A DNA stretch of 64,000 nucleotides from Adiantum capillus-veneris. Taxonomy: Eukaryota > Streptophyta > Polypodiopsida > Polypodiales > Pteridaceae. The stretch lies in NCBI GenBank assembly GCA_014529385.2, contig CM043945.1, positions 147,702,741-147,766,740 on the forward strand, in the 5' to 3' direction. The notes under the pieces are model-generated. The model did not search any database and was not told the origin of the DNA. It saw nothing but the letters and a program-made list of their open reading frames with translations. Of this stretch, positions 32,475-42,557 are shown piece by piece (the first letter of the stretch is position 1; every line of letters starts with the position of its first letter). A program made the translations under genes and the position numbers.

Positions 32475-33651
32475 AGCGCAGAGAGACCAACGTATGCAAG
32501 AGTTGTCCTACAAGTACTCACCTCGAAACCCGAGGCAGCCAAAGATGTTGGTGGTTCATCAAGTGGCGCAAGCCGAGATTCGGACTCCAACAACCCCGTC
32601 ACCAAGAAGTTGACGTTCAGTAAGTATGACGGTAAGATGGATGCTACTATTGTTCATTCTTGGTTGCATCAATTTAATGCTTACTTTGCGACAACTAAGA
32701 AGACAGAAAATAGCAAGGTTTAAAAGGCAGCCATGTACCTTGCCAGTGATGCCATTAACTGGTACCACGATGGCAAGAGGCACAGTTGGCCACGCACCTA
32801 GAGGAAGCCGACGGAGACGCACCCCTTTACTTCAATTGGGCCGACTTCCAAGACAAGCTCAAGGCGCGGTTTATGTCACACCCCAGTACCTAGCACTATT
32901 GAAGGACGATTGGTGCGGTCTCAAGCAAAATGGTATGCCAATTATGTCTTTCTCTAGTCGTGTTTTGCAGCTCGGTACCCAATTACGCAAATTGGATGAT
33001 GAGCGCAAGGAGGCATTTCTTTATGGATTGGAGGAGTATATCAAGTTCGATGTCGAGGTACTCGATCCAATCGATCTCAACAAGGCAGTAGCGATTGCTC
33101 TCGCACAAGAGATGAAGCACAATAAGGGAAAGCCTAAGGAAAACAAGACTTCTCCAAGTACCACTCAGACTTCTCAGAACCCTCAGAATGGTAAGAATGG
33201 TAACTCTTCTAACCAATCTTCATCTAGTCTCTCAGAAAAGAACTCACAAAATGAACCTAAGGGTAAAGCAAACACAATTGCTAAACCTAAGCTCACTCCG
33301 TATGAAAAGGCAGAACAAGGAATTTTAGGAGGATACATCACGTCCGAAGAACAAAGCATTTATTCTAAGGAAGGTCGATGTTATCATTGTCACATCAAGG
33401 GTCACATAAAAAGAACATGTCCTAAGCTTGACTCTAATGAATCTAAACAACCCACGGAACCCACATCCTCTGTCAATGCAATAAATGAGAACACGAGTGT
33501 GACCCAAGTTTCTCATGATTCTCCCATTGATGAGTCTCTCATTAAGTGTTATGCTCATGTTAAGGGTCAGCGTTTTGTGATATTGTTTGACCCAGGCAGT
33601 ATACATAATGTGATTAATGACTCTTGTCGAAAGAGCCCGCTTGGAGGTTAG
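32475..33651 (+). pseudogene. N gag C-terminus and start of protease
   Basis: Broken Gag in several frames. KLTFSKYDGKMDATIVHSWL and MYLASDAINWYHDG are a typical retrotransposon Gag core (32600-32770). A longer frame then gives MSFSSRVLQLGTQLRKLDDE and FLYGLEEYIKFDVEVLDPID, a Ser/Asn/Lys-rich linker, and a zinc knuckle CYHCHIKGHIKRTC at about 33382. The protease start reads CYAHVKGQRFVILFDPGSIH: the active-site triplet is D-P-G, which should not be functional. Confidence 0.75.
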
Positions 33652-34346
33652 CAAGACATCTCCTTTCGAGGTGTCGGGCTTCGCTCCCGGTATGGACTCT
33701 CTCATCACGCAAGAGTGCCTTGGTGTTTTGTTCACTGTTCAACAAGCGTCCTTCCGTAGAAAATTTGTAGTCTCCTCTCTTAGGATGTGATATGCTTTTA
33801 GACATTCGATGGTTTTGTGAGCATAACCCTCTCATTGATTGGGCAACTAATACTTTTACTTTCAATGCTAAAAGTAACTCTCCCATTGTCATTCGTGGGG
33901 AGCAAAGTTGATAGATTTAGATCAGAAAGTTCAATTCCATTGTTTGCGTGTGTTTGATGAACGGTTTGGCACTCCGTCTCTATTTTCATGTACATTGCAT
34001 GCACAGTCTTTAAAGAAGACTAGAATTTTTCTAGTCACTTAACATGGAATGGGTATGTTCATGTTTTTGTGTTGGAAGTGGTTTCAAAAATTTTCATCCT
34101 CGAAGATTCTTAAAGAAGGTAGACGCGTGACTATAGACGAAGTTGAAACATTGAAGGAGCCACGAATAACTTTGTGTCGCTTTCGGCGCGGCCCAAAGAA
34201 GCAAGCGTTGCAAACCTTTATGAAGTTCAAGTATCGCATGACCCACGCATCAAAGTGGGCCGACGAAGAGTCCTTTCCAGGATTCCACACGCTGTTGGCG
34301 ATCTCCCTCAACGCCATACAATTCGGTACCAATACCTCACTTTAAA
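33652..34346 (+). pseudogene. N protease tail and residual coding scrap
   Basis: In changing frames: VSGFAPGMDSLITQECLG, DMLLDIRWFCEHNPLIDWAT (C-terminal protease pattern), NTFTFNAKSNSPIVIRGEQS. No RT, RNase H or integrase motif follows. From about 34040 the sequence could be the end of a Gag-Pol or an unrelated tail; I cannot identify it. Confidence 0.5.
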
Positions 34347-34356
34347 AAGGAGGGGA
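34347..34356 (+). other. Polypurine tract of N
   Basis: aaggagggga directly before TGTCACATGA. Confidence 0.75.
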
Positions 34357-35620
34357 TGTCACATGAACATTTAACCCTGTGTGTACGTGGACAAGCTACT
34401 TCATGACTAGGGTTCAGTTCAATTCAGTTAGCTTAGCAAGTGTCCTGGCACTTTTGTGAGTCTATTCGCAGATCGTGCATGTCCAGGCACTTAGAGTAGA
34501 TGCATATCCTCTGGTTGCACACAGCATGATCATCATCATTACCATCAGGAGCATTTTACAGTGCACACAACCTATTTTTCCTATTTTAGTCATTTTTCAC
34601 TTATTATTAATAAGTGACTTTATTGGGAAACTGAGTGCGCAGAACCTATTTTCCCTATTTTAGCCATTTTTCACTTATTATTAATAAGTGACTTTGTTGG
34701 GAAACTGGGTAGGGCAATTTGACTCACGAAATATATAAGAAAAGCTAGCGCTAGCACTTTCTGGCAGAAGAGGCAGCAGGGACCAAGTGTTCGACAGTGC
34801 ACCTTCTCAGTAAGACCCCTCCCCGACAAGCAACCTTGCGTTTTCAGCCACCAAAGACAGCCTAGAGTTTTTCATCAAGGACAGCCCAACGTTTTCATCA
34901 GATCAGCCTGGCGTTAGCACTTCACAGCAGATTATCTGGCGTTTTTGCAGCAACAGCCTTGCTGTTTTTGCAAGTTGCAGATCCACTAGCATTTTGCAGA
35001 TTCTCCGCGACAGTTAAACCCACAGCAGCAGCATTTTGCATTTTCAGCAGTTAGCCTCCGTACTGCAGCCCCCAAACCTCACAGATCTCACCTTCCCGCA
35101 GCAGATCCTCTCCGCACGGTCAGATCAGCCAGCGTTTGCAGATTCAGCCCGCTATTCACAGATTTCAGCATCTGCGTTTTCAGCACATCGTCGTCGCATC
35201 GTCGTCACTGCCGTCGTCACCGATATAGAGTCAGAATTCAGCAGATACAAGATTTGCAAATTTCAGCCATTAGCATTTTCAGATTTCAGCCCGTCTCGTC
35301 GTCGTCCTCATCGTCGTCGACATCGTCGGTAAGTCCATTGCATTATAGAGATTTATGCAATCAATAGTAGACCGCCCTCGCCATAGAGAGTGGGGCCTTT
35401 GGAGGAGGGTTTGACAACATTCTGGTGTCATATTCTTCTCCCTCTATCTCTCAATCTCAACACCTTCATTCACAGTGTTTACCACTTGTTTGTGATCATT
35501 TGCACTCTCTCACTAAAGGAATGAAAGGCTCTCCCTTCCGTAGTTAAAAGGAACCCTTGAGCACACTTCGGAGCACTCATCTTGAGCAAAGTTCAACATT
35601 CACATCCGTTGCACCTTACA
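34357..35620 (+). repeat. 3' LTR of N
   Basis: 1264 bp. Collinear with the 5' LTR minus its insertion, plus a 75-bp tandem duplication at about 34560-34710 (acctattt..ttattattaataagtgact unit twice) that the 5' LTR lacks. The microrepeats with GCGTTTTC lie at about 34840-35075. Confidence 0.9.
34560..34710. repeat. 75-bp tandem duplication in N 3' LTR
   Basis: Two copies of the unit ending aataagtgactttrttggga, starting near 34561 and 34636. Only one copy is present in the 5' LTR (about 29993-30070) and in the fragment at 21721-22320. Confidence 0.8.
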
Positions 35621-36708
35621 TCTCATAGGCAATGACATGGCCTTCTTGCAGTAAGACCGCACCCAGACTACGACCACAAGCATCACAATATACTTCGAAT
35701 GACTTTTGCAAATCCGGCAAAGTCAAAACTAGTCCTGTAGTCAGTTTCTCTTTCAAAGTCTGGAAGGCAGTCACCTCTGTGGGTCCCCACGAGAAAGGGA
35801 CTCTTTTCTGTGTCAGAATGTGCAAAGGGGAAGCAACCTCTACAGATTTTCTAATGAACCGCCGGTAGTAAGAACATAAGTCCAAGAAGCTTCTAACTTC
35901 ATGAGCATTCTTCAAATCGGGCCAATCGCGTATAGTCTCAATCTTGGCCGGGTCCATCTGTACTCCTGCTGCTGAGACGAAGTGTCCCAAAAAGTGTATC
36001 TCCGGTAAGAAAAGTTCACTCTTTTTGGCATTGATTACCAACTTGTGATCTCGCAATGCCTAAAAGACCTGTATAGCAGATGGTGCCTATGTTCTGCATC
36101 ATCCTTGGAGAAGACTATAATGTCATCAAAGAAAGTGCCAACAAAGGATCTGTACTCTCTGAAAATCCTATCCATCATTTGGTTGAAAGTCGCTTGAGCA
36201 TTGGTAAGGCCAAAAGGCATCACCAAAAATTCATACAAACCGAAGCTCGTCTGAAGAGCTGTCTTGTAGACATCTCCCGGTGCGTATTGGATCTGATGAT
36301 AGCCACTTTTCAAATCAATCCTGCTGAAACAAGAGAATCCCTGTAGTCGGTCAAGAATATCATCGATCCTCAGAATCGGAAATCTGTTCTTGATGGTGAT
36401 TTTATTGAGAGCTCTATAATCAATGCACATTCTCTAAGATCCGTCTTTCTTTAAAACCAATAACACCGGAGAGCAATGGAGGGTGAACTACTCGGCTGGA
36501 TAAGACCCTTTTCCAAGAGGTCTTTCACTTGGTTCATAATCTCTTCATTCTGGGCTCGGCTCACACGGTCAGGTGGCCGGTTTGGTGGTGTGCTTCCAAG
36601 TATCAGATCAATAGTAAGATCCTCGGGACGAGATGGTGACAACTCGCCTGGCAGGCCCTTAGAAAAGCAATCGGCATGAGTGGAAAAAATCTTGGCGTTC
36701 TTTATCAA
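35621..36708 (-). pseudogene. G1 reverse transcriptase and RNase H start
   Basis: Minus-strand RT in three pieces. ELSPSRPEDLTIDLILGSTP and MNQVKDLLEKGLIQPSSSPS (36451-36708); [34 protein letters not shown] with Asp, [18 protein letters not shown] and FFDDIIVFSKDDAEH with both Asp (36035-36430); then LVINAKKSELFLPEIHFLGH, CSYYRRFIRKSVEVA, KSFEVYCDACGRSLGAVLLQ and HVIAYE up to the nested element (35621-36056). Frames shift near 36435 and 36055. Confidence 0.88.
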
Positions 36709-37180
36709 GTTCAGACATATTCGTCATGTGTTCATCATTTAACTCTTTCAAATAGATCGAGTGAACAAACAGACTGGATTTCATTAATTTGGAAACGGCC
36801 GAAGCCGATACAATAGGGACAGACTCGATCTTCAGTTTCACATCAAGTACAAATTTTCGGCCCTTTTCATTTGTCAATGTCGCTTTCTTCGCCCGATAAT
36901 CGACCACGGCGTTGTTCTTATGGTACCAAGGGACTCCAAGGAGGACGTCACAACCTTCCAAGGGGCATTATGTAAAAGTTATCGTGCCCCAAATACCCCT
37001 AACAATGAAATCAAAGTTTGCCAATGACAGGTGTAATGGCTATGTCCCGTCCGGGTGTAGCTAGAATTGCCTCTGTTGGTGGTCCCAACCGATCGGGTGT
37101 AATCTTGAGCCCGCCGCCAATTCAGGTGACATGAAGTTGGCCTTGGCTCCTCCATCAAAGAAAATCAGGGCTTCTTAATC
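36709..37180 (-). pseudogene. G1 protease
   Basis: Around 37110-37170 the minus strand reads IFFDGGAKANFMSPELA, an aspartic protease with a D-G-G triplet in place of DSG/DTG. About 36900-36961 it has EGCDVLLGVPWYHKNNAVVD, the C-terminal protease motif. Several stops lie between them. Confidence 0.7.
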
Positions 37181-38058
37181 TTTCACTTTGCCCCAAGCTC
37201 GGCAAAGTTTTGTACTTTCATCAATCGTGCTTGGGTCAGTACCCATGCAATCTGGAAAAGTTATGCTTTCATCTTGCCTTTTTGCCACGTTCCTCAACTG
37301 CTCTAGAACTCTCTGGCCTATCTTCATTCCGTTCTTGCTGTGCCTTTTTAGGGCACTTCGCAGAGATGTGCCCATGTTCCCCGCATCCAAAACACTTCCC
37401 TTCTTTGATGTAACTGGCCCTCTCTCGAAGAGTGAGCCGGGGTCGTGTATCCTTGCTATCTTTTCTTGAGAACTCTTTCTCCTTCTACTTTCATGGTTAG
37501 AAGTTTGGGTTCTCTGGTCAAGATCTCATCAGTGGGGTAAGTCAAATTGCCCGAATGTATCACAAAACCCCGATTCGCATGACCCATCAATTCTTGAATA
37601 GAAGTTGACTTTTGTTCCAAGCAGTAGTCTCGGATCTCTGTAGGAAGTCCGCAGCAAAACCGCTCATTCTGCTCCTTAACGTGACCTTCTTAAATGAAGA
37701 GGCTAGTAGAAAAGAGTTCCAAAATCCCTCGCAATAAGCGTCCAGAGAATCTCCCTTGGTCATCCGGAGATGATTCCAAGCGGTTCGTATATCTCGTTCG
37801 TACTCCCAAGTCAACCAAGAAGAAATAAAGATCCTTTTGAATTTCAACTATTTAACTGGAGCTTCCTTCCTCGGAAGAAGGGTGGACCACCATGTTCGAG
37901 CATTTCCCTTTAAGAAAGATGTAGCCCTCCTAATCTTGGAGTGCTCTGAGTAATACCCTCCAGAAAAAGCTATGTCAAAATGTTGAATGAAGGCCATGAA
38001 TGAAGGCCAAAGCCCTCAGAGCATCTCTGAATCCAGAAAAAGAGTCAAACTTAATCGA
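37181..38058 (-). pseudogene. G1 gag C-terminal region with zinc knuckle
   Basis: Gag core WEYERDIRTAWNHLRMTKGD, LDAYCEGFWNSFLLAS (37587-37847), then in another frame a CCHC knuckle CFGCGEHGHISAKC at about 37345-37390. Multiple frameshifts and stops. Gag binds RNA and forms the particle. Confidence 0.75.
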
Positions 38059-38841
38059 CTATCCACCTTCTTTGAATTCTTTTACTTTCTTGTTGTTATC
38101 TTCGAGGAAGTCATATTGGTTGGCTCTATACAAATGCTTCTTCTTTGCATAAAACATGTGATCGTCACAATCCGAACTATCTGAGAATGACTCCTCTGTA
38201 GAACTGTCAGAAACTGGGCGAAATCTAGGCTTCTTTGCCATTTTCTTGCCCTTTCCGAAGCTTTGCTTTTTGCTTCGCTTTTTGCCTTTTCTGTCTTCTT
38301 CGCTCGAGTCAAAAGAGCTAGAAGAACTATCAGAAGAAGAAGAGGAAGAAGAACTCGGTAGTCCTTCAAATCGTACACGCTTCTTCTGTTTTCTTGCCGA
38401 TGCAAAAGAGGATTGACGACCCAAATAACCCGCGAAGTCAGTTCTTTTCTTGTGCTTTTTGGATTTGTTGTTTGCGTCCAAAAGCTGGCTGATTTGTGTC
38501 TGAACCACCTCTTGTAATTCTTGCTCTGTAAACATCCTCATAGAAAGAGGTTTCTTGATTGCCGGTTTGATGGGTGGTTTTGTGGCTTTCTGCCACTGGG
38601 TGTGCACTTTTGCGATGGATTGCTGAGACAAAAATTTTGCAAATTTCGGATCCTTCGCAATTTTAATCATCTGCTTGGTTACCTCGTCAACCAATTGTCG
38701 ACGTTCCATCTCTTCAATCTCGAACTGAGTAGGCCAAGGTGGGCCATACTCTTCCTATGATTGCTCATGAGAATCTTCTTCGTGATCTTCTCCCGCATTT
38801 GCAGATGTAGAAGAAGTCGACTGTTTCTTGTTGGAATCCAT
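38059..38841 (-). pseudogene. G1 gag N-terminal region
   Basis: The likely start ATG is at 38839-38841 (MDSNKKQSTSSTSAN), 63 nt after the primer site. An in-frame TAG at 38755-38757 stops it after 28 codons. From Met at 38709 a 216-codon frame follows: helical KDPKFAKFLSQQSIAKVH, a basic region, then a serine tract with nine Ser in a row near residue 120, acidic SSFDSSEEDRKGKKRSKKQS and a second Ser/Asp cluster. It is low-complexity and nuclear-protein-like, plausible for a Gag extension. Confidence 0.65.
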
Positions 38842-38891
38842 AAGTGCCGTGAGAAAGGATCGAATTTTCCAATAGAAGAGAAATCGGTCGT

Positions 38892-38904
38892 GCTCTGATA
38901 CCAC
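38892..38904 (-). other. Primer-binding site of G1
   Basis: Plus strand gctctgataccac; on the minus strand GTGGTATCAGAGC follows the 5' LTR end. It matches initiator-Met tRNA use. Confidence 0.9.
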
Positions 38905-39464
38905 TGTAACAAACTTGGACACCCCAAGTCAAGATTCTACCGCAACACATCAGAGATTCACTTCAAAACAGTTCACAAAGATGACACGGCCTGGCGTAGT
39001 TCCGTGCCCAGAGGTATTGGCCCCAAAGACTGGCGCCCCTTTCGGTATTTCTTTTTGTTTTAATCTGTGTTCAAAGTACAAGAGAGTAGGCAGGCGCTTA
39101 CTCTCAGACTCTGCGTCCAAATGCTCTGAGAAGTGAGGCCTAGCCCACTTACTTATAAGTACAAGGGATGCCCAAAAGCAGAGCCCCAAAATCTCTAACT
39201 CAAAAACAATTGTCCCAAAAGCAATTCTCTTACAATCTTTTATCCAAAAGCTACAAGCTAAATCAGCCAACGCAATTTACGGAAATCTGTACGGAATGCC
39301 ACGTCAGCACATCAACGCAAAAAGCGGGTCCGTACAACTAATGTCCATACAACTGCCACGTGTCAGGCTGTCAATGCAAATTGCGGTGCGTTTTCCGAGA
39401 CTGCACATTCAGTCAGCCTCTCGGCACCATTATGAAGTCCTTGCCACGTCATCAGTTTGTGTCA
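38905..39464 (-). repeat. 5' LTR of G1
   Basis: 560 bp, plus-strand TGTAACAAAC...TTTGTGTCA. One end base pair differs from its mate (gtgtca for gtgaca). The flanking GGACC is the probable target copy. Confidence 0.9.
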
Positions 39465-39733
39465 GGACCAGCCCATCTTTTGGTCTCCAATGGAGAGTCA
39501 AGCTTTCTCTCTCTCTCTCTCTCTCTCAAATTCTCTTGAGTATTTGAAGTGCAATTAAAAAGTCAGTTAACGATTTCGTATTTTTGTGACAGTTTTGAAC
39601 ATTTCCACATCACCCATGGGAGCCTCTCTCAGCAGTAGCCATGGAGGACATCATCCAGAAGGTCATTCATTCGATACCTACTTATGGCATGCATGGAGTT
39701 CGGTACATGTACCTGACCTTAAGCAGGGGGAGA
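39465..39733. other. Internal tail before the next LTR, with (CT)n
   Basis: Holds a (CT)n run at about 39505-39527 and ends in a polypurine-like tract (aagcagggggaga, 39721-39733) before an LTR. No gene seen. Confidence 0.55.
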
Positions 39734-40175
39734 TGTCACGTGCACATGGCTCTATGTGCCACATAGACATGCTTCATTGACCTCCAGAGCCAATTCTCCA
39801 CTTATCTCTAGATAGTAGATAGGCATGTCTAGAATCCTATGACGATTAGTACCGGAAATTTTGTGAGCCTGTTGGCAAGACTTGCATGTCCAAACAAGTC
39901 CATTAGATTAGGTTTATCACTTTTGGAACCCTCTTGCACAAATGGATTGTACAAGCGTTTTGACAGATGTTATTACACTTCGGTGGACATCTAACATGAC
40001 GAGCATGTAGCTCTAGGCTAGAGGAACGTGTCGATCCAGTTCGTTCGTCAAATGAGTCACAGAACGCCGAGTTATTGTCAAAAAACTCCCATGTGCGCAC
40101 ATTCACATTTCCCGGACCTTGCACAAATTTCCCGACTTGACCTAAACAGTCAATATAAAGGAGACCCACCGCGAG

Positions 40176-40566
40176 CATAGTTGCCACGGAGTTTCGAAAC
40201 GTTTCGTTTGAAACGAGTTTCAGAAGTTTTGAAATGGTTTCGTCCGAGAAAGAAACGCCAAAACAGAAGTTTCGTGCGAACTAAGAAATGTATGTAAGTT
40301 TAAGTGGTATAAGCTGAGATCTATGTTTTAAGCATTATCTTACAATTAGACATGAAAAAGAGGGAGAATAGGACTAACTTTCATCATTAGAAGCAAGACA
40401 GAAGCTACATTCATGACATTGAGGATTTCATGACCGAAACAAAGAACAGGAGGCTTCAAGGTTTACATGTAACATGAGCCTTGACTTTACCTTTGAAACG
40501 TCCAAACTCATACAGAAACGTTTCGTACGTTTCATGAGTGAAGAAACGCGTTTCTTGGCAACACTG
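40176..40566. mobile_element. hAT-type MITE with GAAACGTTTC arrays
   Basis: 391 bp. Ends CATAGTTGCCACGG and, inverted, CAGTGTTGCCAAGA, a 14-bp terminal inverted repeat with four mismatches and a hAT-like CAxxG start. Flanked by ACCGCGAG (40168-40175) and ACCGCGTA (40567-40574), an 8-bp target duplication with 6 of 8 bases shared, as hAT elements make. Both subterminal regions are full of GAAAC/GTTTC in both orientations, including GAAACGTTTC palindromes. No transposase is encoded. Confidence 0.8.
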
Positions 40567-41187
40567 ACCGCGTAGCATTTTTCTCATAGGTTGGAGCGCT
40601 AGCAAAGATCAGCCCAACGTTTGCATCTACATGCCCTAGTGTTTTTGGCTCACATCGCGAGCATCAGCCCAGATCAACAAATCAGCCCTACATTTTCAGT
40701 ATTCAGCCCTTTCCCTCGTCGGAAACGGCCCAGATCTGCTAACGCTAGCCCATCTGCAACCCCTTGGACAATCAACAACCATCAAGCCTCTCCCTTGGCC
40801 ATTCCCTCACCGCATCAAGTGCTCACATCGCTGCCCATCAACCGATCCATCATTAGCTATGTTTTCAGTACTCTTTCCGGCAACATCTACTACGGTTTTG
40901 AAGCCAGAGCTATGTTTTTAACTTTTTGCATCTAGCGCAAATCAGCACCACACCTACCCCTCGGTGGCCATTAGCAATCCCTGATCGAGACAGATCCAAA
41001 GGTGCATCAAATCAACCCCGGAGGTGATTCATCACCACAGCAACATTCTCCATTCGAATCAATAGAGTGTGCACTTGAGGTACTGCATGTGTGTACATTC
41101 CATTTACACAATCAAAAGCAAATACCACACCCGCAACTCTATGAGGGGCCTTCGAGAGGGGTTGGTTGGGAACCCATCGAGTGTCAT

Positions 41188-41188
<1 letters not shown>

Positions 41189-41245
<57 letters not shown>
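41189..41245. repeat. (CT)n microsatellite
   Basis: About 28 CT units at the end of the LTR segment. Confidence 0.95.
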
Positions 41246-41246
<1 letters not shown>

Positions 41247-41425
41247 CTTTTCTGAGCAAAAAGTGGGGGTTGTGACCCTCTGCATTACATAAAAGTTGTC
41301 CAAAGATCCATACACAAAAAATATGGAAAAACATTGAAAGATATACAACGAGATAATGGGGAAGATACCCATACAACCACAAGATAAATCAAAGGATAGG
41401 ATAATCTAATCATGAAGTGGTAAAG

Positions 41426-41429
<4 letters not shown>

Positions 41430-41475
<46 letters not shown>
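41430..41475. repeat. (CT)n microsatellite
   Basis: About 22 CT units directly before the 170-bp dispersed repeat. The stretch 41246-41429 between the two tracts is AT-rich and has no gene. Confidence 0.95.
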
Positions 41476-41478
<3 letters not shown>

Positions 41479-41645
41479 AACTTGTAGGACACACCCCAGT
41501 GCACACCTATTACCTCACGAGAATTCATGAAATAAGGGCAAGAGTTTAGGATGAAATGCATACCTTGTCCATGTTACATATGACGAATGCAAGTGAGGTA
41601 CTTAGGATTAGTTTGTATCTGTAGGGTAATTTTATCCACAGTCCA
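41475..41645. repeat. 170-bp dispersed repeat, copy 1
   Basis: From ttgcaacttgtaggacacac to gggtaattttatcca. A second copy, about 93-95% identical by eye, is at 49760-49930, also immediately right of a (CT)n tract. Beyond gggtaattttatcca the two flanks differ, so this marks a real repeat boundary. Class unknown. Confidence 0.8.
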
Positions 41646-42184
41646 GGTACAACGCCATCCTCAACATCATTCGCTGCTCCTGAGGGCCACCCTCCATCTT
41701 CTCTATTCCTTGCATTTAAAGCTGAAGGAAGCTCATCTCTATGGGTATGAACTGAAGGAGCCCCATTTGGTTTTCCTGCTGGGCTGACAGCTTCCTTGCT
41801 TTGCGTTTCTGAATCACGCAGTGTGTCTGAAGCATGGAAACCTGCTGAAATATTCTCGTTAACTGTAGATGTGCTCACCCAGGTACCCTCTGCAGGTCTG
41901 TTAGAGGGGAAGGAAACTTCCGTGAGCTCCTCGTGTAGTCTCTCTGTAATGCTTCGGTCGTCTTTAGTCGAAGACCTTACGGAGAGAAAGATGGGCGGTC
42001 TTAACCTGCTTGAATCCGAAGCCCTATGCTTGCAACTTGTGCCCAAAATATAAATCTGCCTCCTCGTCAAGCTAGCCAGATACCTCAGCTCTCCATAGCT
42101 CTCGCGGCTTGTCTGACGCAAAGGGTGGTACATCCTTCCCGTTCTACACAACGAAAGGCTGCCATTTGTCACAATATCACCCAT
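41546..42184 (-). CDS. Orphan 212-codon ORF, unknown function
   Basis: From ATG 42184 with an in-frame stop just upstream. I do not recognise it. Residues 1-180 have balanced composition and few low-complexity runs (MGDIVTNGSLSLCRTGRMYH; RSITERLHEELTEVSFPSNR; GKPNGAPSVHTHRDELPSAL). The last about 33 codons lie in the 170-bp dispersed repeat, so that end is not native. No membrane segment or signal peptide is seen. It could be an exon of a host gene carried or broken by repeats. Coding status is a guess from the length and composition. Confidence 0.4.
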   Translation of the reverse strand: MGDIVTNGSLSLCRTGRMYHPLRQTSRESYGELRYLASLTRRQIYILGTSCKHRASDSSRLRPPIFLSVRSSTKDDRSITERLHEELTEVSFPSNRPAEGTWVSTSTVNENISAGFHASDTLRDSETQSKEAVSPAGKPNGAPSVHTHRDELPSALNARNREDGGWPSGAANDVEDGVVPGLWIKLPYRYKLILSTSLAFVICNMDKVCISS

Positions 42185-42213
42185 GCTCAGGAATATGCCT
42201 TATTTCGAAACTG

Positions 42214-42506
42214 GTCACACGATGGCAAGTAAGGACCATGTCACACATGGGCGGAGGCCATGCGTGACATTGGGCAGATGCCTATTACAAGTGCCGTGGG
42301 GTTGTCCACCCACATTGTCAACTAGAAGGGCATAGATCATTAAAAAAATACAGAAAAGTATCACACGATGGCATGAGCCAATCAGCTACACGATCATAGC
42401 AACGGGCGAGAGTTAGACGAGGGGAAGGGGTCGCCCATGGAATGAACATTGTTGGTCAAGCATGGCAGCCATGGTAGACTAAAAAATCCCATCTGCCATT
42501 GTGTGA
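42214..42506. mobile_element. Possible MITE with TCACACGATGGCA ends
   Basis: About 293 bp bounded by TCACACGATGGCA (42214) and its inverted form TGCCATTGTGTGA (42494-42506), one mismatch over 13 bp. Further copies of the end motif occur inside (gtcacacatggg at 42240; atcacacgatggca at 42361). No coding frame. A clear target duplication was not found. Confidence 0.5.
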
Positions 42507-42557
42507 CACAAGTAGTAGCCATGGCGGCCTCTTCTCGGGGGCCAGCTCAGAATCCCT

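Larger units (their letters stand above)
29784..35620 (+). mobile_element. Nested gag-only LTR element N
   Basis: A 5.8-kb element on the plus strand inserted in the RNase H of G1. LTRs at 29784-31488 and 34357-35620, both TGTCAC...CTTACA. The direct repeat TCTCA lies on both sides (29779-29783 and 35621-35625), and the G1 RNase H reading frame is continuous when the insert and one TSD copy are ignored. The interior has a Met-tRNA primer site, gag and part of a protease, then jumps to the polypurine tract without RT or integrase. It would need enzymes from a relative. Confidence 0.93.
26902..39464 (-). mobile_element. G1 chromovirus, split by a nested element
   Basis: Minus-strand Ty3/gypsy chromovirus: 5' LTR 38905-39464, Met-tRNA primer site, gag, protease, RT, RNase H, integrase, chromodomain, 3' LTR 26902-27437. 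Without the nested N element (29784-35620 plus one TSD copy) it is about 6.7 kb. The flanks are GGCCC (26897-26901) and GGACC (39465-39469), a likely 5-bp target duplication with one mismatch. Every coding domain has breaks, so it is dead and older than N. Confidence 0.9.
39734..41245 (+). mobile_element. LTR related to N family, interrupted by a MITE
   Basis: It begins TGTCACGTGC after a polypurine tract; its first 257 bp match 18356-18612. A TATA-like caatataaagg lies at about 40151. After the MITE (40176-40566) it continues with microrepeat words (gcgtagcattttt, cccaacgtttgc, ccctagtgttttt) and a segment like the N LTR (aatcaatagagtg, gaggggccttcgagaggggttgg, cattcttctctct), ending in (CT)n. 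The 3' end is replaced by the microsatellite. Confidence 0.75.
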
